64,000 bases of DNA from NCBI GenBank assembly GCA_964017065.1, contig OZ024788.1, forward strand, positions 11,904,776-11,968,775, read 5' to 3'. How positions within the stretch are numbered: the first letter of the stretch is position 1; each line of letters begins with the position of its first letter. Shown here in pieces: positions 55,518-64,000 of the stretch. The notes below the pieces were generated by a model. It did not search any database and was not told the DNA's origin. It worked only from the letters and a program-made list of their open reading frames with translations. A program made the translations under genes and the position numbers. The stretch is from Haliclona indistincta. Its lineage: Eukaryota > Porifera > Demospongiae > Haplosclerida > Chalinidae.

Positions 55518-57647
55518 ATTAGGGAGGCTTGGTAGTGACTCCCTATGTAGGGTTGAACGGGAAAACAAGATGGCGGCTACATAAAATGTAATAGCGTTCA
55601 AACGCTGATATTTCGCCTGGTGATGAATTGTATATGTCAAAAGACACCTAAATCTGCTCTCTGACGTTGCCCCATCTTACAGTAGCAAGGAGATTGAAGT
55701 TGTTACTAAAGTGACGAACCTGGAAACGGTGAAAATTGAGTTTCGTCATCTTTGTTTTCTTCTTTCTTTCTTCTTTCTTTCCTTCTTTCTTTCTTTCTTC
55801 AGCGCGCGTAGCGCCTTTACGCGACCAATGCCGATACCAAAACACCCACGAACAGTCGTGAAATTCTCCTGGCAGGTGCCTTTTGAACTTTGTTTTTAGC
55901 GAAACGGCGATATAAATTCCGCGATTTCTCGATCGTGATCCATTGTCAGCTAAGTGTTAGACGCCATTATTGTGATTGCGCAATACGCACTTGACCAAGC
56001 AGTGGTTAGCGCACATGACCAAGCACTAGCTTGAGTATCACCTCGCCGTATGGATCACTGAGAACACATATTTGTCTGGAGTCTTCGAAGAACAGTAAGC
56101 TCGTATAGGATCACCATTCTGCGCTTGCCAGATAATTACAACCGCCGTACAGGTCTACAAAAAGTGTGGGCGGGGCTCGTATTCTATGCATGCATGCGTA
56201 GGTGAGCTGATATGTACAGCATAACAATTATTTTTAGCTACAAGTTTAAAGTTCTTAATAGTAAAGAAAAGCCATTAACAACAGGAAAACTAAACCAATG
56301 GTGGAAACAAAGACAGCTCAGTACGTGCATGATATTGAACTGCACTTCACTGAAAAAGAAAAAAGGACACAAACAAGAAAATTAAAAAGATTTCTATCAA
56401 AATCAAAAGGATGTAGGGTTGTGAAATCTACCACTGGTCCACAATGTAAACTAACAAGGAACAAGCATGGAATGGTAACACGATTGACTTGCTAACAGAC
56501 CATAGATCCCTACATCAGTGGCTGTACATAACATTTTGACTATACTATAATTATCTAAATTCAATTCAATGCATGTCAGGTGTCAGTCAATAGCAACTAG
56601 CAGAACTGCTGTAGTCAGCCACTGATGTAGGGATCTATGGTCTGTTAGCAAGTCAATCGTGTTACCATTCCATGCTTGTTCCTTGTTGGTTTACATTGTG
56701 AACTAGTGATAGATTTCTTCATCACTACATCCTTTTGATTTTGATAGAAATCTTTTTAATTTACTTGTTTGTGTCCTTTTTCTTTTTCAGTGAGAGAAGT
56801 GCAGTTCAATATCATGCATGTACTGACAAGTCTTTGTTTCCACCATTAGTTTAGTATTGCTGTTGTTGATGGCTTTTCTTAAACTTGTAGCTAAAATTGA
56901 CATATCAGCTCTGCCTAGTCGCCTACGCATGCATGCATTGCATACGAGCCCCGCCCACCCTTGTTTGTAGACCTATACGGCGGTTATAATTATCTGGCAA
57001 GCGCAGAATGGCGATCCTACACGAGCTTACCGTTCTTCAAAGACTCCAGACAAATGCCGGGTATGTGTTCTCCGTGATATTGATCCATAGTGATACGGCC
57101 GGAGCGGCGATACTCTAGCTGCTTGGTCACGTGCGCTAGCCACTACTGTACTTGGTCACGTGCGCTAGCCACTACTGTACTTGGTCACGTGCGTATTACG
57201 TAATCACAATAATGGCGTCAAACACTTAGCTGACAACTGTTCGTGATCGTGAGCTCGTCAAATGTTAATCGTCGTTTCGCTAAAAACTAAGTTCAAAAGG
57301 CACATGCCAGGAGAATTTCACGACTGTTCGTGGGTGTTTAGGTCTCGACACTGCTCGCGTAAAGGCGCTAGGCGAGTTGAAGAAAGAAAGAAAGAAAGAA
57401 AGAAAACGAAGATGACGAAACTCGATTTTCACCGTTTCCAGGTTCGTCACTTTAGTAACAATTTCGAGCAATCTCCTTGCTTCTGTAAGATGGGGCAACG
57501 CCAGATAGCAGATCTAAGTGTCTATGGACGTATAAAATTCATCACCAGGCGAAATATCAGCGTTTGAACGCTAATACATTGTATGTAGCCGCCATCTTGT
57601 TTTCTCGTTCATCCCTACATAGGGAGACACTACCGTGTCTCCCTAAT
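55518..57647. mobile_element. Complete palindromic composite foldback element
   Basis: Outer arm (+) 55518-56375, core 56376-56765, outer arm (-) 56766-57647. Both termini carry the hairpin (ATTAGGGAGGCTTGG ... CTCCCTAAT). Total 2130 bp without nested insertions, the reference copy for the family. The arms differ: left has ATTGCGCAAT, right has ATTACGTAAT (57195-57204) and a triplicated E-box segment. No ORF for a transposase. Confidence 0.88.
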
Positions 57648-58107
57648 ACATGATCTTGCCGAATTCGAACTGCACCAAAAATTTGAAACTCAAAAAGGAC
57701 ACAAACAAGAAAATAAAAAGATTTCTAACGAAATCAAAAGGATGTAGGGATGAATGAAATCTGCTACTGGTCCACAATGTAAACCAACAAGGAACTAGCA
57801 TGGAATGGTAACACGATTGACTTGCTAACAGACCATAGATCCCTACATCAGTGGCTTTACATAAGATCAATATTTTTCACAGTCAAGTTGAATTCAATTC
57901 AATGCACTATGATGTCAGTCAACGGCAACTAGCTGAATTAGCTATAGTCTGCCACAGCAGCCACTGATGTAGGGATCTATGGTCTGTTAGCAAGTCAATC
58001 GTGTTACCATTCCATGCTAGTTCCTTGTTGGTTTACATTGTGGACCAGTAGCAGATTTCATTCATCCTACATCCTTTTGATTTCGTTAGAAATCTTTTTA
58101 TTTTCTT
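57648..58107 (+). mobile_element. Composite foldback element, core with short arm remnant
   Basis: Inner 60 bp of an outer arm (GATCTTGCCGAATTCGAACT type, as at 25.5 and 27.9 kb) followed by a core, 57708-58107, of the GCTACTGGTCC variant. It abuts the complete element without a gap. Confidence 0.8.
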
Positions 58108-58355
58108 GTACTGTATTGCGTTGCTGTACTAAAATTGATTGCCACATGGTAACTTGCACAATCCAATTCACCTTTAACACTTTAGCACATAGTTTAAATA
58201 CCTCGTGTTCGGTGTTTAACGTCAGGAAATATGGGATTTGGAAACCGAATAGATGCCCTCGACAAGCTCAAACATCTATACCATTGGTTTTCACGGTGAA
58301 ATAATTCTTGTAGTACCCTCCTTTTCATCGTATTCAAATTTTTTTTTCTTCTTAG

Positions 58356-58446
58356 TGGAGGCAATGCCAGGAATTTCTTCAGTGAAGTTTAAAAATGAAG
58401 CCAAGCCCTTGTCTCCTGAAGCAGCACAACACCTGGAATTAATGAA
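58356..58446 (+). CDS. Host gene exon 7
   Basis: Acceptor with a long T-run, TTTTTTTTCTTCTTAG, ending at 58355 and donor GAA|GTAAAA after 58446. Two entry bases complete exon 6's codon (Val); two bases are left over. Encodes EAMPGISSVKFKNEAKPLSP and EAAQHLELM. The next intron is 66 bp. Confidence 0.8.
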
Positions 58447-58512
58447 GTAAAAATTAAAACAAATAAGTGCATTCAGTTATATTATTATAATTATTTCCAT
58501 TAGTTCGTTCAG

Positions 58513-58656
58513 AAAGGCAGTTGAGGAAAAGAAGCTTGGCATTCTAGCGCTTATTGGTACTGCTCTTTCAATGGCTTCTCTGGTTTCTATTCCATGGGCT
58601 ATCAGAACATTTAGAGAGCGCCACCAACAAGACCAACTTGGGACCTCCATTGCAAG
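58513..58656 (+). CDS. Host gene exon 8, with hydrophobic segment
   Basis: Acceptor GTTCGTTCAG at 58512 and donor CAAG|GTTAGT after 58656. One entry base completes exon 7's Lys codon; two bases are left over, so at least one more exon follows. Encodes KAVEEKKLG, then a hydrophobic stretch ILALIGTALSMASLVSIPW that could span a membrane, then the charged AIRTFRERHQQDQLG. No family recognised. Confidence 0.8.
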
Positions 58657-59046
58657 GTTAGTATAGTCTGCAAACTTTCTTCTTATTCATAGTTGCCAAC
58701 CATCCCGGAATGGTCGGGACGGTTCCAGAAATATTACTCTTGTCCCACTAGTATATATCCCGGAATTTCATTGAATTTTGTGAAAAAGTGGATTGTGGGT
58801 TCAAATCCAGCTCAGGGAATATTTTTATTGCCCGCGCAAAAAAATAGATGGTTGTGGGCGGTGGTTGTGGGCTCCTTTTTATAAGGCCCAAGTTGAAATG
58901 CAAATTTTTATAGCATGACATAATTATAGTGATGGATGTGGTCATTAAATAGTAGGTGTGTCTAGAAATAAAATTAGTGAGTGTGGGCAAATGTCCCGAA
59001 TTCAAATTTCTGTATTTGAAAAGAAAGTACCATAGGATCACAACAC
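58657..59046. other. Unassigned flank downstream of exon 8
   Basis: CCCGGAATGGTCGGGAC near 58702 and CCCGGAATTTCA near 58755 suggest a worn repeat. A GGGTTCAAATCC box at 58799 resembles a tRNA B-box but no A-box or cloverleaf accompanies it. Confidence 0.35.
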
Positions 59047-59633
59047 TTAAGGGTGCTCGGTGATTATTAATATTCATTAGGCGGCGCGGTTGCTATGGGC
59101 CAGATTTTCAGATGTAAAATGCATCGCTAGCTGCATAACAACACGACTGGAAGTACTGCTTGTATACCAAGTTTTAGCGAGACAGCTTACCGGGAAGAAC
59201 CGCCTGAGGCGCGACAAAAACCACGCCTACTTGTCTGAAAAACTGTTTTGTAGAGCATGCCAGGTTGCTGAAACTACTTTTCTGTGGCTATCTCGACACG
59301 AGGAATCCAGTAACGGAGAGCTTTTGGCAGTACAGCAGCGACAAACAGTACTTACGTAACTTATCTTGGCTTTTGAGTACGCAATTCGAAAAAAACTCTC
59401 CGTTACAGCGTTGACCACGTGTAGGTGACGATCTTGGCGCTGTATAAACGTACTCCAACGCTTCATGCTCGAGTTTTATACTGTTTTGTGCTTTCCCAGC
59501 ACGTACACAAAGTACAGCATACTACAAAGCGCGAAATGATATTCACAACCGTGTGACAATATTCACAACCGCATAATGATATTCACAAGTACTGACCGCC
59601 TGATGAATATTAATAATGACCGAGCATCCTTAA
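59047..59633. mobile_element. TTAA-flanked MITE with 35-bp TIRs
   Basis: TTAA at 59047-59050 and 59630-59633. Ends GGGTGCTCGGTGATTATTAA and, inverted, GGATGCTCGGTCATTATTAA, continuing through TATTCAT and GGCGG. 587 bp overall. No transposase; one 89-codon frame inside is incidental. Confidence 0.8.
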
Positions 59634-60333
59634 GTGCCAAACATAATTTATTTTTAATTAATTTTTAATGTTATTGTCCTGATACAACATCTAACATGAA
59701 CATGTTCGAAGTCAATAAGTAGCCATGTGAATGTAATTGCAAACGCAATCACTTAGAAGAATTTTTCTAAAACAAGCGCTCTGTGAAGGATACGCGAAAT
59801 TCACTGTGACCAGTCTAGAACATTAAAGGGCAACTAAAGTGATTTTTTCATGTTCCATTTTATTGAATTTTTAATATAATTATACTAGGCCATAGACAAT
59901 GTTTAGCAGGCTAGCTCAAACAGTCCCAGAGTTACAGCAAGCTAAAAATAGCAAGTACATGTACTCCCACACACAATTAAGTGGGCGTGTCAATTAATGA
60001 CGTAGATGCGGGATCAACGAGTGCGTGGTTTGCCAATGTAATTATACTGTGGTCAGGACCTTGTTGCAGCAATATAACAAACATTCAAAGATGATACCAG
60101 CCTATTTCAGTAAGTGCTGAGGCAGACAAACTAAAAGTACACTAGAAATAGCCAATGCTTGGCAGCAAGCATTTTGTGGAACCAATTTTTGCTACCAATT
60201 GTTGAGTCTTTTCCCCGATGGAGCAGGATAGAAAATTGCTCTATAGTCACCCGAACCATGCACAACAAAATTATTGGACTGTAATGATTATTATAATTGA
60301 ATTCATAATTATGGAGTGAATGAGCGACCAACA
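59634..60333 (-). repeat. Probable 3' LTR region of BEL/Pao element
   Basis: On the minus strand, GGCCGGCGGTA followed by TGTTGGTCGCTC at 60333 fits a polypurine-like tract and the TGTTGG start of BEL LTRs. The far end of the LTR could not be placed. The left part (59634-59900) includes TTAAAGGGCAACTAAAG near 59825, perhaps another element's end. Confidence 0.4.
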
Positions 60334-60420
60334 TACCGCCGGCCATGGAAGACTTGGTCTGACAGTGATACACAAACCAAATTAATCAAATGTGTGGTTA
60401 AATAATAATGTTCAGTTTGT

Positions 60421-60741
60421 TCAACATGCCGGAACTAGCAAAGCAATCTTGGTCACTGGGCGTTTGTATCTTCCATTCTGAGTTTTTAAGGTCACCACTC
60501 GCACTAATCCGTCACGGCCAGGATGTACTTCGCGAATTCGAGCTAGTTGCCATTTTGTGGGAAGCAAACCATCCTCAAGAAGGATTACAATGTCGTCAAT
60601 TACAAAATTTGGAGATGGACGATGCCATTTTGCGAATTTCCTTAGCGAGACGAGGTATTCAGAGGACCACCTCTTCCAAAAATGGCTGATAATTCCCTGA
60701 CCTAAGTTCCATCTGCGAAGGAGAGAGAGAGGTCGAGACAC
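60421..60741 (-). pseudogene. C-terminal pol domain (BEL/Pao)
   Basis: Reads FWKRWSSEYLVSLRKFAKW, then VIDDIVILLEDGLLPTKWQL and ARIREVHPGRDGLVRVVTLK. W-xx-W-xxEYL and R-V-xxLxxG-DG-xRVV are the landmarks of the domain after integrase in BEL/Pao polyproteins. It is in another frame than the integrase, split near 60740. Confidence 0.85.
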
Positions 60742-62369
60742 TGCTGGAGAGTCAGGTAGCGCTTGAATATCAAAAAATGTCCAGGAGTCAGCATCTCAAC
60801 CCCGTCGTCGTCATGCGGCACGGATAGAAGTGGTCGTGAATTGAGGCAGGCTTCTACCTGGGCTAATATGGTCGTCAACTCTTCAAAGGTCAACTTGGCC
60901 TCACCAACTACACGTTTCAGATGACTTTTCATGCTCTTAACTGCTGCCTCCCAAAGGCCACCAAAGTGAGGCGAGTGTTCTGGTATGAACTTCCACGTTA
61001 TTCCTTGAGATGAGCAGAAATCCGTGATATCCTGTTGTGACTTGTCTTTCAGTAGGAATTCGTAGAGCTCTTTGAGTTCTCTGTTTGCGCCAATAAAGTT
61101 GGATCCATGATCACTCCACAGTAACGAAGTTTTCCCACGACGAGCAATGAAGCGTCTGAGGGTAGCCAGAAATGCTTCAGAGGTAAGATCAGAAACTGGT
61201 TCCAAATGAACAGCTTTCACTGTCATAGATACAAACACGCAGATGTAGGCCTTGACGAGGACGGGCTTACGTACGTAACCATATTTGATGATCAGAGGTC
61301 CAGCGTAATCTACACTCACTGTGTCAAAGACTGGTCCAGGATTGATGCGTTCAAGTGGTAGCTGTCCCATAAGCTGAGGTCGTGGCTTGGCAGCTAGGCG
61401 GCGACAAATAACACACGAACGAATAATAGAGCGAGTGATACGACGACCACCAATGATGTGGTATCTATAGGATAGAGAGGAATAAACAAGAGTCGTGCCA
61501 CCATGTAATAATCGTAGATGCTCAAAACGGATGATTAACTTTGTCAGGAGATGCTTGCCATGCAAAATTATAGGGCTTCTACGAGAGTATAATAGTTGAG
61601 AGTTGTGCTCACGACCTCCTGCACGAATGATACCATGAGAGTCTAGAGTGGGATGCAACGACAAGAGAGAACTCTTACTGGATATGGGACACTTCTTCTT
61701 AAGTGAATCAAGTTCCTTTGAGAACAATTCGCGTTGAGCGATGAGGATCCAGTATCTCTCCGCATCAGATAATTCATCAGCCGACAATGGAGGCACTACA
61801 GAGGATGTAACTCTATCTTTGGTAAGACAGGCCTTTGTGAAGCGCTGAACCCATGCGGTGATGCGTATCAAGTGATTGAAGTCTGAGTAGTCAGCAAGAG
61901 TGATAATGGGCTGATGATCGACAGCTAGACAAACATTACAGAACTCACTTGTTTCAACTACTGTCTCTGGAGTTCCCTTGGGCCATTCAGACTGTGGTAA
62001 AGAGAGCCATGTAGGACCTTTCCACCAGAGGTCATGATTCAGTAGCTCGGAGGGATAGATACCACGCGATGCACAGTCAGCAGGGTTATTGTCACCTTCA
62101 ACATGATTCCATCTCTCTGGAGAAATCAGATCTATGATGTAGGAAACGCGATTGCCGACATAAGTCTTGAAACGACGAGGATTTCCCTCCAACCAGCTTA
62201 ATACGATGGTGCTGTCGGTCCAACAGAATACATCTGCGGAGCTGATATGCAAGGTATCTTTGACATGATGTACGAGGTCTGTCAGAAGGTGGGCACCGCA
62301 CAGCTCACGACGTGGGATGGTGACACGCTTGATAGGTGCCACCCTAGATTTAGAAGTCACAAGGGACAC
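60702..62369 (-). pseudogene. RNase H (C-part) and integrase (BEL/Pao)
   Basis: A 555-codon frame. RNase H/connection: RVAPIKRVTIPRRELCGAHL, FCWTDSTIVLSWL and NNPADCASRG. Integrase: HGGTTLVYSSLSYRYHIIGG zinc-binding region with CVICRR, then D-D-E residues in VSVDYAGPL, LLWSDHGSNFIGAN and HFGGLWEAAVKSMKSHL. The order and the WSDxGSNF and GGLWEA-KS boxes are characteristic of BEL/Pao. The domains themselves are uninterrupted. Confidence 0.9.
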
Positions 62370-62724
62370 GTGCTTGTGTGTTGTCGGCAGAGTCCGTCAT
62401 CCTCAGATAAACGATACCTGCGTATGCTGCCTCCGATGCGTCGCTGAACCCGTGTATCTGAGTTGAGACGATTCGTGCGTCCTTTGGGTAGTAGCATCGA
62501 GGAATGTGTTTGGTTGACAACATCTCAAGCTCAGATCTCCAATGCTTCCATACGACATGTATCTCATCAGAGACAGGATCATCCCAGCCTATCTTCATTT
62601 CCCAAGTCCATTGCAGTAAAATCTTCATGAGAATGATTGAAGGAAAACACCATCCTAACACATCGAAGGTTTTGGCAACATCAGAGACAAGGCTACGTTT
62701 GGTCAAGACATGAAGCTGTGGCAT
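62350..62724 (-). pseudogene. RT-RNase H junction (BEL/Pao)
   Basis: Reads RSLVSDVAKTFDVLGWCFP and then the RNase H start IHGFSDASEAAYAGIVYLR. It overlaps the neighbouring frames at both ends by about 20-30 nt, marking two frameshifts (about 62700-62790 and about 62365). Confidence 0.85.
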
Positions 62725-63790
62725 GGATCCAATAGTGAGACGGAAGTGATCGGTGGTGGCGTTCCACTCGACACCCAGTGTTCTGGTGTACGGTGTCGGC
62801 CACTGATATCTCTTGAGTGGAGTGGAGATCTTTCAGCTCTGTGGGTATCTGTTCGAGAACTGTTGCTTCACTAGAATTCCACTTTCGTAGCAGAAAACCA
62901 GCACAAGAAAACAATGACTGCAGCTCTTTTTGTAGACGAATGGCACTTTCAATGGAGTCTGCTCCTGTTAGTCCATCATCGACGTAAAATGAGTCGTCAA
63001 CAGCTTTAGAAGCTAGGGGATAGCCTGCAGCATGATCAAGAGAGTTCTGTTTGACACACATGTTGGCAAGGAGTGATGACGCAGATACACCAAATGCAAC
63101 TCTGGTCATACGGTAGTCCTTCAGAGGTTCATGGACTTGAATTCGCCAAACAAAACGATGTAAGTCTCGGTCAGAGTCTGGTAGAACGACAGCACGATAC
63201 ATTCGACTGACGTCAGTTGTAAGGGCGACACTGTGCATACGAAATCTGAGCAATACATCTAGCAGAGACGAATGAACGGTTGGACCAACTAATAATTGGT
63301 CGTTGAGTGAGACACCTGTGTCAGACTTGGCTGACGCATCAAAGACGACACGTAGTTTCGTAGTGGTACTTGTTTCTTTGTGGACCGCGTGCATAGGGAG
63401 ATAGAATGTGTTTTCAAGAGAAGAATTCAAAGCTGATTCAGGAACTTCTTCAGCGTGTCCCATTGTGAGGTATTCTTGGATACACTCATTAAACTGATCG
63501 AACTGTTCTCTGGCTCTCAATGATCGTTCTAGAGAGAGAAAGCGCCGAACTGCAGTGGATCTGCTCTCACCAAGAGGTTTAGCATCAAGCTTCTTCGGCA
63601 GTGGAACAACATACCTTCCATCAGGGTCACGCATGTGATTATCCTGAAAATGCTTCACTACATATCGCTCTTCAGCAGACAAGATAGGTGTGTTCGTAAT
63701 TCTTTCTTCTACTTCCCAGAATTTCTGCAGTATGTCATCATTAAGTAGGACAGAAGAGTGGAGTGTGATAGCGTGGTGATTGGTAATAGT
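62693..63790 (-). pseudogene. Reverse transcriptase (BEL/Pao)
   Basis: Coding text runs from the MITE border (HHAITLHSSVLLNDDILQKF, FWEVEE) through GRYVVPLPKK, YLPMHAVHKE, KLRVVFDASAKS, SLNDQLLVGP, ALTTDVSRMYRAVVL, RVAFGVSASSLLANM and the catalytic DDSFYVDDGLTG. All RT blocks are present in one frame until the shift near 62785. The annotated ATG at 63682 is internal; translation would come from an upstream gag-pol frame. Confidence 0.9.
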
Positions 63791-63953
63791 TAACGTATGG
63801 TTCCGAGTGCATTATCGGATTTATCCGCACGAGCTTCCGGTCGAGTAGGTAAAAATAGCGCACGAGGGCGGAGCCCGAGTGCGCTATTTTTAGCTACGAG
63901 ACCGGAAGCGAGTGCGGATAAATCCGATAATGCACGAAGGAACCATACTTTAA
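63790..63953. mobile_element. Foldback MITE with TTAA flanks, cutting BEL
   Basis: TTAA at 63790-63793 and 63950-63953. The 156-bp interior is a near-perfect hairpin: GTATGGTTCC...GTGCATTATCGGATTTATCC...TAAAAATAGCGCAC on the left, complement on the right, meeting at GGGCGGAGCCC. A piggyBac-type target and foldback structure. BEL coding text stops exactly here. Confidence 0.85.
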
Positions 63954-64000
63954 TTGTTTTATTGTGCCTTTCTGTTTAGATCAATGCGCATGCGCGAATC

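Larger units (their letters stand above)
60333..63790 (-). mobile_element. BEL/Pao LTR retrotransposon, 5' truncated, frameshifted
   Basis: Minus-strand pol with RT (YVDD), RNase H, integrase and the C-terminal domain typical of BEL/Pao, followed by a probable LTR start. Three frameshifts split pol. Coding text reaches 63790, where a TTAA-flanked foldback MITE interrupts it; no continuation was found beyond, so gag and protease are absent from the window. Confidence 0.88.

Noticed and set aside
58220..58292. Extra exon reading NMGFGNRIDALDKLKHLYHW
   Set aside because: Borders look acceptable but its exit phase is incompatible with exon 7, whereas exon 6 joins exon 7 directly in phase.
58790..58815. 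tRNA gene suggested by GGGTTCAAATCC
   Set aside because: No A-box at the proper distance, no acceptor stem and no cloverleaf could be drawn.

Overview
The window is eukaryotic nuclear DNA from an invertebrate. A demosponge or a comparably early-branching animal fits best: two very short spliceosomal introns (53 and 66 bp), several tyrosine-recombinase (DIRS/Ngaro-type) retrotransposons, a BEL/Pao and a Ty3/gypsy element, and a very high load of foldback MITEs. Species assignment is inference. No rRNA, tRNA, CRISPR array or bacterial-type gene was recognised.

Layout. 1-3.7 kb: broken Ty3/gypsy element with its 3' LTR. 3.7-8.7 kb: MITEs and foldback repeats. 8.7-58.7 kb: eight short plus-strand exons with GT-AG borders and matching phases at all seven junctions. 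They read as one host gene of at least 429 codons whose introns are filled with transposons. Between them lie a gag-only remnant of a YR retrotransposon (Y3, 20.4-22.5 kb), a large inverted duplication with a 22-bp satellite (22.6-24.2 kb), a 5' fragment of another YR element (Y4, 26.5 kb), a degenerate full-length YR element (Y1, 31.3-39.0 kb) and a much better preserved one (Y2, 43.6-49.1 kb). 59.0-64.0 kb: a TTAA-flanked MITE and a frameshifted BEL/Pao element (minus strand) cut by a second TTAA-flanked foldback MITE.

The dominant repeat is a composite foldback family. A roughly 0.85 kb outer arm ends in a small hairpin (ATTAGGGAG...CTCCCTATGTAGGG) and joins a roughly 0.4 kb near-perfect palindromic core. 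Complete M2-M1-M2 palindromes lie at 12.1-14.7 and 55.5-57.6 kb. Half elements lie at 4.8, 9.1, 24.8, 27.1, 31.7, 40.5 and 52.6 kb, with smaller remnants elsewhere. The arms carry a YY1-like site, two CACGTG E-boxes and a palindromic bZIP-type site, so the family spreads what looks like a promoter or enhancer cassette through the introns of the host gene.

The three YR elements Y1-Y3 and the BEL element lie antisense to the host gene. Each YR element has a basic, Arg/Gly-rich first gag exon, apparently a spliced gag, then RT-RNase H and a tyrosine recombinase where these survive. All look immobile now. Y2 is closest to intact but has a Glu in place of the second Asp of the RT active site and a broken gag.
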